Part shown: positions 1 through 7,737 of the stretch, in pieces | How the letters are laid out: the number at the start of each line of letters is the position of its first letter | How positions within the stretch are numbered: position 1 is the stretch's first letter | Assembly (NCBI GenBank): GCA_021821705.1 | Contig: JAKACE010000032.1 | Location: forward strand, 1-10,820 | Source: Actinomycetes bacterium | Lineage (GTDB): Bacteria > Actinomycetota > Acidimicrobiia > Acidimicrobiales > Palsa-688 | Direction of reading: 5' to 3' | DNA length: 10,820 nt | Notes under the pieces: generated by a model | Told to the model about the DNA's origin: nothing | The model's input: the letters and a program-made list of their open reading frames with translations, nothing else | Databases searched by the model: none | Translations under genes and position numbers: made by a program

Positions 1-828
1 GAACCTCACGACCTGCTCGGAGCTGGACTGCGCAGCCACGCGGCACCCGACGGCGCACATCGTGCAGGTGGTCTCGACCTGCTCGAGGTCCCAGGGCCGG
101 GCACGGAAGCGGTACGGCTTGGCCAGCAGTGCTCCCACCGGGCAGATCTGCACGACGTTGCCACTGAAGTTGGAAACGAACGGTTTGCCCGGGTAGATGG
201 CGACTTCGGTGGAGTCACCCCGGGAGGCGAAGTCGATGGCTGCGTCCCCGGCCACCTCCTCGGCGAAGCGGGTGCAGCGGGCGCACTGGATGCAACGCTC
301 GCGGTCTATGAGCACGAGCGACGAAAGCGGCACCGGCTTGTCCCAGTGGCGCTTCTCCTCGACGAAGCGGGTCTCGCCCGGGCCGTAGGCCAGAGTCTGG
401 TCCTGCAGGGGGCACTCACCGCCCTTGTCGCACACCGGGCAGTCCAGCGGGTGGTTGACCAGGAGGAACTCGAGCACGCCGTCCTGGGCCTTTTTGACCT
501 TGGGGCTGTCGGTCAGGACCTCCATGCCCTCGGCCACGGGCACGTAACAGGCCGGGGTCAGGCTGAAGCCCCGGGGGCCCTTCAACTCGACCAGGCACAT
601 GCGGCACATGCCCACCGGCTTCATCCGGGGGTGGTAGCAAAAGCGGGGTATGTAGGTCCCCGCCCGCTCAGCCGCGGCGATCAGCATCTCGCCCTTCTTG
701 GCCTGCACCTGACGGCCGTCGAGGGTGATGGTGACGGCGTCGGGGGCGACGGCGGGCACCAGGGGGTTCCCGGTGGCGCCGGCCTCTCCGGCCGGAGCAC
801 CCGTTGCGGGCGTAGCGGCGTCAGGCAT
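1..828 (-). CDS. nuoG: NADH-quinone oxidoreductase subunit G, N-terminal 276 residues (cut by window edge)
   Basis: This is the iron-sulfur subunit of the peripheral arm of complex I; it carries electrons from FMN in NuoF toward NuoB. The visible part has every expected N-terminal cluster site: C64, C75, C78 and C94 for the [2Fe-2S] cluster; H126, C130, C133 and C139 for the His-ligated [4Fe-4S] cluster (HPLDCPVCDKGGEC); C179, C182, C185 and C229 for the next [4Fe-4S] cluster. C255, C258 and C262 (CTMCAVGC) open the molybdopterin-oxidoreductase-like domain and look like ligands of the extra N7-type cluster. The ATG at 826-828 overlaps the nuoF stop by 8 bases. The first 28 or so residues are Ala/Gly/Pro-rich and precede the ferredoxin-like domain, so they look disordered. 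The rest of the gene lies beyond position 1, so its total length is unknown. Confidence 0.96.
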   Translation of the reverse strand, partial: MPDAATPATGAPAGEAGATGNPLVPAVAPDAVTITLDGRQVQAKKGEMLIAAAERAGTYIPRFCYHPRMKPVGMCRMCLVELKGPRGFSLTPACYVPVAEGMEVLTDSPKVKKAQDGVLEFLLVNHPLDCPVCDKGGECPLQDQTLAYGPGETRFVEEKRHWDKPVPLSSLVLIDRERCIQCARCTRFAEEVAGDAAIDFASRGDSTEVAIYPGKPFVSNFSGNVVQICPVGALLAKPYRFRARPWDLEQVETTCTMCAVGCRVAAQSSSEQVVRF

Positions 829-2182
829 ATGCAGGGCTCTTTTGCAACCGGTCCGGCGGGAAGGGGCAGTGGCCCTGCCGGATGTGGTCCAGGAACTCGT
901 CTCGGAACATCCTTATCCCCGATGCCACCGAACTGGGTATCGACGGGCCGAGGACGCAGATGGTCGTCTGTGCCGGCGGCCAGCTGACGCCGGGCACGAT
1001 GTTGTCGCACACGTCCATGAGGAGCTCGAGGTCGCTCTCGCGTCCCTGGCCGTCCTCTATGCGGCGCATGATCTTCTCGACCCAACCGCTGCCCTCCCGG
1101 CACGGTGTGCACTGCCCGCACGACTCGCGGTAGAAGAAGCGCGTGATCCGCCACACCGCCCGCACCACGCAGGTGGCCTCGTCCATGACCGTGACGGCGC
1201 CGGAGCCGGCCATCGAACCGGCCTCGGCGATCGTCTCGTTGGCCAGCGACAGGTCGAGGTGGTCGGGCCCGAACCAGGGCGCCGAAACACCGCCGGGGAT
1301 GAAGGCCTTCAGCTTGCGGTCGCCGGGGATGCCCCCGCCCAGAGCCGGGTCGAAGATGAGCTCTCGGAAGCTGACCTTGGCGAACTCCAGCTCGTAGTTG
1401 CCGGGCCTGCGCACGTGGCCGGACAGGGCGAGCATCTTGGTGCCCCGCGACCGGCCGTCTCCGAGGGCGAAGAACGCATCATGGCCGTGGCGCATGACGA
1501 AAGGCAGGTTGGAGAGGGTCTCGACGTTGTTGACCACCGTGGGCGCCCCGTAAAGACCGATTGCGGCCGGGTAGTACGGGGGCTTGATCCTGGGGTAACC
1601 CCGCTTGCCCTCCAGGCTTTCGAGCAGTGCCGTCTCCTCGCCGCAGATGTAGGCACCGGCGCCGGGGTGCACGACCACGTCGACCGAGAACCCCGAACCG
1701 AAGATGTCGGCTCCGACGGCACCGTAGGCGTAGGCCTCGTTGAGGGCGGACTGGAGGCGCTCGAGCCCGAGGGCCATCTCCCCCCTTACGAAGAGGAAGA
1801 CCTGTGCCGCTCCGATGGCGTAGGCGCAGATGAGCGCGCCCTCGATGAGCTGGTGGGGGTCCGACTCGATAAGAGCGTGGTCCTTGAAGGTGGCCGGCTC
1901 GCTCTCGTCCCCGTTTACCACCAGGTACACCGGGCTCGCCTTGCGGAGCATGCCCCACTTGCGGCCGGCGTCGAAACCGGCCCCGCCACGGCCCAGGATG
2001 CTCGAGCCCAATGCCTCCTCGTGGACCTGTTCGGGTGTCATGCCGAGCGCCTTGCGCAGGCCCTGGTAGCCGCCGGTAGCCAGGTAGGCGTCGAGGCTCC
2101 AGCTCCGCTCGAGCCCGAAGCGGGACGTGACGATGTGCGGGCCGAGCTTGGGGTCGCCTGGCCCTGGGGCAACGTCGCTCAT
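821..2182 (-). CDS. nuoF: NADH-quinone oxidoreductase subunit F (FMN and NADH binding)
   Basis: This is the electron-entry subunit of complex I: it oxidises NADH through FMN and passes electrons to a [4Fe-4S] cluster. At 453 residues it has normal family length. Visible motifs, in order, are the FMN/NADH glycine-rich loop GRGGAGFDAGRKWG (residues 64-77), NGDESEPATFKD (90-101), the CGEETALLESLEGKRG block (180-195), and the cluster ligands C355, C358 and C361 in ESCGQCTPCREG, with C409 in TTICVLG as the likely fourth ligand. The start ATG overlaps the nuoE stop as ATGA (4 bases), and its own stop overlaps nuoG, so the three are probably translationally coupled. Nothing suggests loss of function. 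Confidence 0.98.
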   Translation of the reverse strand: MSDVAPGPGDPKLGPHIVTSRFGLERSWSLDAYLATGGYQGLRKALGMTPEQVHEEALGSSILGRGGAGFDAGRKWGMLRKASPVYLVVNGDESEPATFKDHALIESDPHQLIEGALICAYAIGAAQVFLFVRGEMALGLERLQSALNEAYAYGAVGADIFGSGFSVDVVVHPGAGAYICGEETALLESLEGKRGYPRIKPPYYPAAIGLYGAPTVVNNVETLSNLPFVMRHGHDAFFALGDGRSRGTKMLALSGHVRRPGNYELEFAKVSFRELIFDPALGGGIPGDRKLKAFIPGGVSAPWFGPDHLDLSLANETIAEAGSMAGSGAVTVMDEATCVVRAVWRITRFFYRESCGQCTPCREGSGWVEKIMRRIEDGQGRESDLELLMDVCDNIVPGVSWPPAQTTICVLGPSIPSSVASGIRMFRDEFLDHIRQGHCPFPPDRLQKSPAYA

Positions 2183-2991
2183 CGGTCCTCCGTCCCGCTT
2201 ACAGTGCCACCGGCGTCGTTGCCTGCGTTGCCGGCATCCCTGCGGTCACCACCGGCCTGGGTGGCCTGCACGCCATTTGTTGCGGCCGCGTCGCGTTGCA
2301 CGCCTCCGGGGGCCAGCGTGCTGGCCACGGCGGGGGTGGTCCTGGTCGTCGCCAGCTCCACCTCCGGTGCCGGTGCGCCGGCAACCTCGGGGGAGCCGGC
2401 CGCCCCTCCCGCTCTCAGGCCCACCGCCCGGCGGACCCGGCTCAGCGTCCCGTGCGGCGGCACCTCTGAGCCCAGGCGGCCCGAGCGCAGGTCCTCGACC
2501 AGGCTGTCCCAAGCGTCGGGGGTGAGGTTACCGAAGTAGCGCCAGTTGACCGTGACACAGGGGGCATTGCCGCACAGCGCCAGGCATTCGGCGTCCTCGA
2601 GGGTGAACATGCCGTCGGGGGTCGTCTCACCGGGATGGATGCCGAGCGACTGCTCGATGTGCTCGACCAGCTCGTAGGCGCCGTGCAGCAGGCAGGCGAT
2701 GTTGGTGCACACGGCGACGAGGTACTTGCCGACCGGCTCCAGGTGGAACATGTCGTAGAAGCTGGCGGTGCCCCGGACCTCGGCCGGCGTCAGGTCCACC
2801 AGCTCGGCCACGTGCTGCATGCCGTCGGCGGTGAGGTAACCGTCCTGCTCCTGGAGCAGGTGCAGCAACGGGATCAGCGCGGAACGCTTGTGCGGGTACA
2901 GAGCTATCAGCTCGCGCGCTCGCACCAGGTTGTCCTCGTTCAGCCGGGCCACGTCTATTGATCTTTGCCTAGAGGCCGGGCGCGTGACCAA
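2179..2991 (-). CDS. nuoE: NADH-quinone oxidoreductase subunit E (thioredoxin-like [2Fe-2S])
   Basis: This subunit partners NuoF at the NADH-oxidising tip of complex I and carries the off-pathway [2Fe-2S] cluster. The four ligands are present in a thioredoxin-like fold: C95 and C100 (VCTNIAC) and C136 and C140 (ECLALCGNAPC). At 270 residues it is much longer than the usual 160-200, because residues from about 190 onward form an Ala/Gly/Thr-rich, low-complexity tail with no recognisable domain. The start is uncertain. The longest reading begins at TTG 2989-2991; a GTG at 2950-2952 would give a protein beginning MARLNEDNLVRARELI, where the conserved helical region starts. Neither has a clear ribosome binding site. 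Unlike its neighbours, it does not overlap the upstream gene (nuoD), from which 58-97 bp separate it. Confidence 0.95.
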   Translation of the reverse strand: MVTRPASRQRSIDVARLNEDNLVRARELIALYPHKRSALIPLLHLLQEQDGYLTADGMQHVAELVDLTPAEVRGTASFYDMFHLEPVGKYLVAVCTNIACLLHGAYELVEHIEQSLGIHPGETTPDGMFTLEDAECLALCGNAPCVTVNWRYFGNLTPDAWDSLVEDLRSGRLGSEVPPHGTLSRVRRAVGLRAGGAAGSPEVAGAPAPEVELATTRTTPAVASTLAPGGVQRDAAATNGVQATQAGGDRRDAGNAGNDAGGTVSGTEDR

Positions 2992-3049
2992 TCGGGCGCA
3001 CCCAGGCCCTCAGGGCTGCCTGCCCGGCTGGCGTGGCTCGTGGCGGCCG

Positions 3050-4429
3050 TCAACGGTCCACGTCCCCCAGGACGGGGTCGATGCTCGATATGCAGGCGAT
3101 GACGTCGGGGATGAACCCTCCCCGGGCCATCGGGGCGAGCGCCTGCAGGTTGGCGAACGAGGGTGCCCTGACGTGCAGCCTGTACGGCCTGGACGTGCCG
3201 TCCGACACGACGTAGCACCCGAGCTCCCCGCGCGGCGACTCCACCGGGACGTAGGCGTCGCCCGGCGCCACCCGGAAGCCCTCGGTGAACAGCTTGAAAT
3301 GATGGATCAGGGCTTCCATCGACTCGTCGATACGGTTGCGGGGCGGAGGTGTCAGCTTCTTGTCCTGCACCCGGTAGTCGCCGGCCGGCATGGCCTTCGC
3401 GACCTGGCGGACGATCTTGACCGACTCGCGGATCTCGTTCATCCGGATGGCGAAGCGGTCCCAACAGTCGCCCCCGGTCCCGACGATCACGTCGAAGTCG
3501 ACCGCATCGTAGGCGAGGTAGGGGAAGTCGCGCCGCACGTCGTAGGAGACACCGGTCGAGCGCAGCAGCGGGCCCGAGAGGCCGAGACCCACGGCCGTGG
3601 CGGCGTCCAGGGCGCCCACCCCGTCCATGCGGGCCTGCAGGATGGGCTGGCCCGTCAGCAGGTTGTCGTACTCGTCCATGCGCCGGGATATCACGTCGCA
3701 GATGGCGGTCACGTCGTCTCGCCAGCCGTCGGGCAGGTCGGCGGCGACCCCGCCCGGGCGGATGTAGTTGTGGTTCATCCGCAGGCCCGTGACCTTCTCG
3801 AAGAAGGCCAGCACCAGCTCGCGCTCGCGCCAGCCGTATACGAGCATGTTGAGGGCGCCGAGGTCGGCGCCGTTGGTAGCCAGCCAGAGCAGGTGGGACG
3901 AGATCCGGTTGAGCTCGCTCATGAGCATGCGGATCCACACGGCCCGCTCGGGCAGCGTCGTACCGGCCAGCTTCTCCACCGACAGGCTGTAAGCCAGCTC
4001 GTTGAAGAACGGCGACAGGTAGTCCATGCGGGTGACGTTGGTCGAACCCTGGTGGAACATCAGCTCCTCGCCGGTCTTCTCCATGCCGGTGTGCAGGTAG
4101 CCGATGACCGGCTTGGTCCGCAGGACCTGCTCGCCCTTGATCTCGACCATCACCCGGAGCACGCCGTGCGTCGAGGGGTGGGACGGGCCGAGGTTGAGGA
4201 TCATCGTCTCGTCGTCAGGCGCCTCGTAGTTGACATCCGAGGCATCGATGTCCACCCCCTCGGGCAGGCGCAGCACACCGCCCGTCTCCGAGCGCAGCTC
4301 CCTGACCGTCGACTGCTGACGGCTCAGCATCTCCTGGGCGCCCTCGGACGTCTTGGCCTTCAGCAGCTCTACCAGCGAGAGCGCGGCGCCCTCCGCCTGG
4401 CTGCCACCCCCGGTGGGGACATCGGTCAC
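3050..4429 (-). CDS. nuoD: NADH-quinone oxidoreductase subunit D (49-kDa homologue)
   Basis: Together with NuoB this subunit forms the quinone-reduction pocket of complex I. It descends from the [NiFe]-hydrogenase large subunit. The quinone-loop motif LGPSHPSTHGVLR (80-92, with H84 and H88), GYLHTGMEK (110-118) and the pocket tyrosine Y137 in TRMDYLSPFFNE are all seen. The C-terminus DVIACISSIDPVLGDVDR matches the conserved end of the family, and the hydrogenase metal-binding cysteines are absent, as expected. The 459-residue length includes an N-terminal extension of about 70 residues, predicted helical and charged (ELLKAKTSEGAQEMLSR), before the conserved core begins at ETMILNLGPS. The start ATG overlaps the nuoC stop by 4 bases (ATGA). 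Confidence 0.98.
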   Translation of the reverse strand: MTDVPTGGGSQAEGAALSLVELLKAKTSEGAQEMLSRQQSTVRELRSETGGVLRLPEGVDIDASDVNYEAPDDETMILNLGPSHPSTHGVLRVMVEIKGEQVLRTKPVIGYLHTGMEKTGEELMFHQGSTNVTRMDYLSPFFNELAYSLSVEKLAGTTLPERAVWIRMLMSELNRISSHLLWLATNGADLGALNMLVYGWRERELVLAFFEKVTGLRMNHNYIRPGGVAADLPDGWRDDVTAICDVISRRMDEYDNLLTGQPILQARMDGVGALDAATAVGLGLSGPLLRSTGVSYDVRRDFPYLAYDAVDFDVIVGTGGDCWDRFAIRMNEIRESVKIVRQVAKAMPAGDYRVQDKKLTPPPRNRIDESMEALIHHFKLFTEGFRVAPGDAYVPVESPRGELGCYVVSDGTSRPYRLHVRAPSFANLQALAPMARGGFIPDVIACISSIDPVLGDVDR

Positions 4430-4932
4430 TTGGGGGCCTCCTTGAACTGCACGGGCACGTGCCCCGTGGCGTAGTCCTTGCGCAGGGGGTGGCCCTCCCA
4501 GTCCTCCGGCATGAGGATCCGGGTGAGGTCCGGATGGTCGTCGAAGACGACACCGAACATGTCGTAGGTCTCACGCTCGTGGGCCTCGCTGCCCGGCCAG
4601 AGGTCGAAGAGGCTCGGGAGGCGGGGGTCGGCCTCCGGCACCTGGCATCGCACCCGCAGGCGCTCGCGCCTGGAGAAGGAAAGGAGCTCGACCACGACCT
4701 CGAAACGCTCGGCACGCACGTCGTCGGGGAGCTCACGGCCCGGGTGCGTCAGGTAGTCCACACCCGTTAGGCCCATGCAGGCCTCGAAGCCGTCGCGGTA
4801 CAGCGCCTCCATCAGGGGCAGGTAGCGCTGAGTGCCCGTGTGCACGGTGCGCTGGCCGAGAGTCTCCGTCACCGGGCACCCGTGCAGGCGCGCCGGGCCG
4901 CTCCCCGCCCCGGTGCCCACTCCCTCGCTCAC
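4426..4932 (-). CDS. nuoC: NADH-quinone oxidoreductase subunit C (30-kDa homologue)
   Basis: This is a structural subunit of the peripheral arm that packs against NuoD and NuoB. The diagnostic C-terminal signature is intact at residues 119-154: [16 protein letters not shown], followed by [19 protein letters not shown]. At 168 residues it is compact; family members run from about 150 to 240. It is a separate gene here, not the NuoCD fusion found in enterobacteria. It overlaps nuoB upstream and nuoD downstream by 4 bases each, consistent with coupled translation and stoichiometric synthesis. The first 20 or so residues are Gly/Ser-rich and poorly conserved. Confidence 0.97.
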   Translation of the reverse strand: MSEGVGTGAGSGPARLHGCPVTETLGQRTVHTGTQRYLPLMEALYRDGFEACMGLTGVDYLTHPGRELPDDVRAERFEVVVELLSFSRRERLRVRCQVPEADPRLPSLFDLWPGSEAHERETYDMFGVVFDDHPDLTRILMPEDWEGHPLRKDYATGHVPVQFKEAPK

Positions 4933-5498
4933 CGGCCCACCGCCGGGCTGGCACCGCCGGCCCCGCTCAGCTGGAGCCGGGGTGCCTCCTGCACGTGGAG
5001 GCCCGCACCTGCACCGGTGACGGCCCGCCGGCGGGTGATCTCACCGGTACGGATCTTCTCGTGCAGGGTCAGGATGGAGTGGATGAGGGTCTCCGGCGCA
5101 GGCGGGCACCCGGGCGTGTAGACGTCCACGGGCACCACCTGGTCGACGCCCTGGACCAGTGCGTAGTTGTTGAACATGCCGCCCGTCGAGGCGCACACGC
5201 CCATGGAGATGACCCACTTGGGCTCGAGCATCTGGTCGTAGACCTGGCGCAGGACCGGTGCCATCTTCTGGCTGACCCGGCCGGCGACGATCATCAGGTC
5301 GGCCTGGCGGGGGGAGGCCCGGAAGACCTCCATCCCGAAGCGGGCGAGGTCGAAGTTGGCCGCGCCCGCACCCATCATCTCGATGGCACAGCACGCCAGG
5401 CCGAAGTTGGCACCCCAGGAGCTGGAGGCGCGGGCCCACTTGACGACCCCCTCGAGGGTACCGGTGAAGAAGTTGTGGCGCAGGTCCTCTAGGCCCAT
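4929..5498 (-). CDS. nuoB: NADH-quinone oxidoreductase subunit B (cluster N2)
   Basis: This subunit binds the terminal [4Fe-4S] cluster N2, which reduces the quinone. Numbered from the ATG chosen here, the ligands are the tandem C36-C37 in [11 protein letters not shown]102 in GVCASTGG and C131 in PGCPP. The core ends near residue 155 and is followed by a variable tail of about 35 residues. I prefer the ATG at 5496-5498 over the TTG one codon upstream because AAGGGG lies six bases before the ATG. With that start, the nuoA stop and nuoB start share one base (TGATG). The overlap with nuoC downstream is 4 bases. Confidence 0.97.
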   Translation of the reverse strand: MGLEDLRHNFFTGTLEGVVKWARASSSWGANFGLACCAIEMMGAGAANFDLARFGMEVFRASPRQADLMIVAGRVSQKMAPVLRQVYDQMLEPKWVISMGVCASTGGMFNNYALVQGVDQVVPVDVYTPGCPPAPETLIHSILTLHEKIRTGEITRRRAVTGAGAGLHVQEAPRLQLSGAGGASPAVGR

Positions 5499-6070
5499 CA
5501 ATCGCCCCTTGTCGAATCGCTCGGGCCGGCCGTCGCCGAGGCCACGCTCTCGGCGTGCCCGGCCGGCTCGGGCTGGTCGATGTGTGCGTGGTCGCCGGCG
5601 AGGCTGGGAGCCAGTCGCTGCCCGCCCGGCACGCCGGGCCGGCCGACCCGGCGGATCGTGGAGTTGATCGTCCTGGCCGTGGGCGCCCCCGACCGGTTAC
5701 CGAGCCGCTTGGCGGGGCCCCAGTCCAACGCCCCCTCGGAGACGAGGTAGGCGAAGGCGATGAAGACCACGACGGCGAATGATGCCATCTCCACCAGCCC
5801 GAAAGTCGACAGCTGGCGGAAGATCACGGCGAAGGGATAGAGGAACACGACCTCGATGTCGAAGATGATGAAGATCATGGCGACCAGGTAGAAGCGCACC
5901 GGGAAGCGGGGCGCCGGCTCCCGGTGGGGTGCGATGCCCGACTCGTAGGGCCCCAGCTTGGCCGGGTTGAGGCGGTCGCCCGGGCCCAGCAGCTTGGACG
6001 CGACGAACGACCCGGCGGCGAACGCCGTGGCGAGGACGAGGATGAGGAGGATGGGCAGGTACTGGTCCAT
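5498..6070 (-). CDS. nuoA: NADH-quinone oxidoreductase subunit A (membrane subunit)
   Basis: This is the small membrane subunit of complex I at the junction of the arms, and the first gene of the operon. Three hydrophobic helices are evident, at about residues 4-26, 58-83 and 91-112. The conserved loop after helix 1 (GPYESGI, residues 40-46) and the helix-2 motif [11 protein letters not shown] (70-80), with its acidic D71 and E73, are present, as is DWGPAKRL at 117-123. At 190 residues it exceeds the usual 115-135 because about 65 polar, Ala/Gly/Pro-rich residues follow the last helix. No strong ribosome binding site precedes the ATG at 6068-6070, so a short-leader or leaderless transcript is possible. 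Confidence 0.96.
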   Translation of the reverse strand: MDQYLPILLILVLATAFAAGSFVASKLLGPGDRLNPAKLGPYESGIAPHREPAPRFPVRFYLVAMIFIIFDIEVVFLYPFAVIFRQLSTFGLVEMASFAVVVFIAFAYLVSEGALDWGPAKRLGNRSGAPTARTINSTIRRVGRPGVPGGQRLAPSLAGDHAHIDQPEPAGHAESVASATAGPSDSTRGD

Positions 6071-6361
6071 CGGCGGCCCAGGCTAGCGCCGCCCACCGGT
6101 CGGGCACATATTGGGGTGCCGGAGAGCCTCCACCGGGAGGTTGGCCTCTGCCGGGACGCCCTGTTCGTCACCGCCTCACCTACTGGAGCCTGCCGGTGGC
6201 ACGGCCTCTGGCGCCATGCCCGGTACCGGTGGCCTTGGCAGCCTGGCCCTGCGGGGGGCCGGCCCTCGGCGATGGGCAACCCCGGGGCAGGCAGTAGCAT
6301 CGTGGGCGCAGCGTGTAGTCCCGCCGCTCCGGTGGGCATAGCTAGAAGTCCACGGAGGCAG
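6071..6361. promoter_or_regulatory. divergent intergenic region between nuoA and the geranylgeranyl reductase gene
   Basis: This gap must hold the promoters for the nuo operon (leftward) and probably for the reductase (rightward). I see no convincing -35/-10 pairs. Weak candidates are TAGCCT on the minus strand (6080-6085), just before nuoA; the only AT-rich patch, around 6107-6112; and TAGCAT on the plus strand (6295-6300). A small hairpin (CCTCC/GGAGG, 6127-6140) is also present. No RNA gene or plausible small ORF was found. Confidence 0.4.
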
Positions 6362-7657
6362 ATGACTCCCAGCAGCCCAACGTCCGGACCTGCCCAGGGT
6401 GCCGGCACCCATTGCGACGTCCTTGTCGTCGGCGCAGGGCCCGGCGGTGCCTCCTGCGCCTACTGGCTGGCCAAGGCCGGTCATGACGTGGTGGTGGTGG
6501 AACGCAAGGCCTTCCCCCGTGAGAAGACCTGCGGCGACGGCCTAACGCCGCGTTCGGTGCGCCAGGTCCAGGACATGGGGCTCGGCCAGGAGCTGGCGGC
6601 ATCCCACCGTTACGAGGGCCTGCGCTCCCACGGTTTCGGGCGCACCCTCGACCTGCCCTGGCCGGTCGTCCCCGGGCTCCCGCGCTATGGCTACGTCATC
6701 ACCCGCAAGGACCTGGACGGCATGGTGGCGGGCAACGCTGCCAAGGCCGGGGCGACGCTCTGGCAGCACACCGAAGCCGTCGAGCCGGTCATGCAGGGCG
6801 CCGGCCTGGTCGGGGCCCGCATGGTCGCCAAGGGGGACGACGGGTACACCGGCACCATCACCGCCCGCTACGTTGTGGTCGCCGACGGGGCCAACTCCCG
6901 CTTCGGATGGGCGCTGGGCAACACCCGCCGCCGCGACTATCCCCAGGGCATGGCCCTGCGCGGCTACTGGACCTCCCCGCGCCACGACGAGCCCTGGATC
7001 GACTCCTGGCTCGACATCAGGGACCAGTCCGGTCACGTCATGCCCGGCTACGGCTGGATATTCCCGCTGGGTGACGGGCGCGTCAACGTCGGTGTGGGCC
7101 TGCTCACCACGTCGCGCATCTGGAAGGGCGCCAACACCACCCAGCTGCTCGAAGCGTTCACCAAGTTCGCCCCCGCGTCCTGGGGCATACGCCCGGAGAC
7201 CTGCCTGGGCCCGGCGACGGGGGGGCGGCTGCCGATGGGCATGTCGGTCGGGCCCCGCTCAGGGCCCTCCCACCTGGTGGTGGGGGACGCCAGCGGCATG
7301 ATCAACCCTTTCAACGGGGAGGGCATCGCCTACGGCTACGAGACGGGACGGCTGGCGGCCGAGGTGCTCGACGAAGCCCTGGGCGACGGGGGCCCGGCGG
7401 CGCTGGCCCTCTACGAGAAGCGCCTCGAGGACCGCTACGGGCTCTACTACCGGGTGGCCAGGGCGTTCGTGAGGGCCATCGGGCGCCCCGAGGTGATGCG
7501 GGCCTGCACCTACACGGGGATGCACAGCCGGCCCGTCATGGAGTGGCTGCTGCGCATCATGGCCAACATGATGCGCCCGGACGAGATCGGCCCCGCCGAG
7601 GCCGCATACAAGGCGCTCGTCGCCATCGCCCGGACCAAGGGGCCCTCCGCCGCCTGA
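6362..7657 (+). CDS. geranylgeranyl reductase family FAD-dependent oxidoreductase (probable menaquinone side-chain reductase)
   Basis: This is a flavoprotein of the geranylgeranyl reductase family, which saturates double bonds in polyprenyl chains; mycobacterial MenJ does this on menaquinone. The 431 residues show the N-terminal Rossmann dinucleotide site VVGAGPGGASCAYWLAKAG (22-40) ending in E47, the family block EKTCGDGLTPR (54-64, with C57), the VVVADGANSR motif (171-180), the substrate-side motif GYGWIFPLGDG (229-239), and the second FAD motif VVGDASGMINPFNGEG (306-321). The start ATG follows GGAGG by only three bases; an in-frame GTG at 6332 is the alternative. It is divergent from nuoA. 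A related gene next to nuo is, as I recall, common in actinobacteria such as Streptomyces, which supports a role in modifying the quinone that complex I reduces. The exact substrate is inferred. Confidence 0.9.
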   Translation: MTPSSPTSGPAQGAGTHCDVLVVGAGPGGASCAYWLAKAGHDVVVVERKAFPREKTCGDGLTPRSVRQVQDMGLGQELAASHRYEGLRSHGFGRTLDLPWPVVPGLPRYGYVITRKDLDGMVAGNAAKAGATLWQHTEAVEPVMQGAGLVGARMVAKGDDGYTGTITARYVVVADGANSRFGWALGNTRRRDYPQGMALRGYWTSPRHDEPWIDSWLDIRDQSGHVMPGYGWIFPLGDGRVNVGVGLLTTSRIWKGANTTQLLEAFTKFAPASWGIRPETCLGPATGGRLPMGMSVGPRSGPSHLVVGDASGMINPFNGEGIAYGYETGRLAAEVLDEALGDGGPAALALYEKRLEDRYGLYYRVARAFVRAIGRPEVMRACTYTGMHSRPVMEWLLRIMANMMRPDEIGPAEAAYKALVAIARTKGPSAA

Positions 7658-7717
7658 GACGCCACCCGGCCGGCGACCTGCCGCCAGCCAGTGCCCGCCG
7701 CCCCATGGCCCCGGCGG

Positions 7718-7732
7718 ACGCCACCGTGGCGT
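7718..7732. terminator. short hairpin between convergent genes, possible bidirectional terminator
   Basis: ACGCCA and TGGCGT form a perfect 6-bp stem with a 3-base loop in the 80-bp gap between the reductase stop (7657) and the methyltransferase stop (7738). There is no T-run, so any intrinsic terminator activity is doubtful. Confidence 0.25.
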
Positions 7733-7737
7733 GCTGC

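Noticed and set aside
725..2539. 604-codon plus-strand open frame opposite nuoF and nuoE
   Set aside because: It is antisense to genes with intact cluster motifs and its protein has no recognisable domain. Long antisense frames are expected at this GC content.
2888..4474. 528-codon plus-strand open frame opposite nuoD
   Set aside because: Same cause: a mirror frame of a conserved gene, rich in His/Arg/Val without domain structure.
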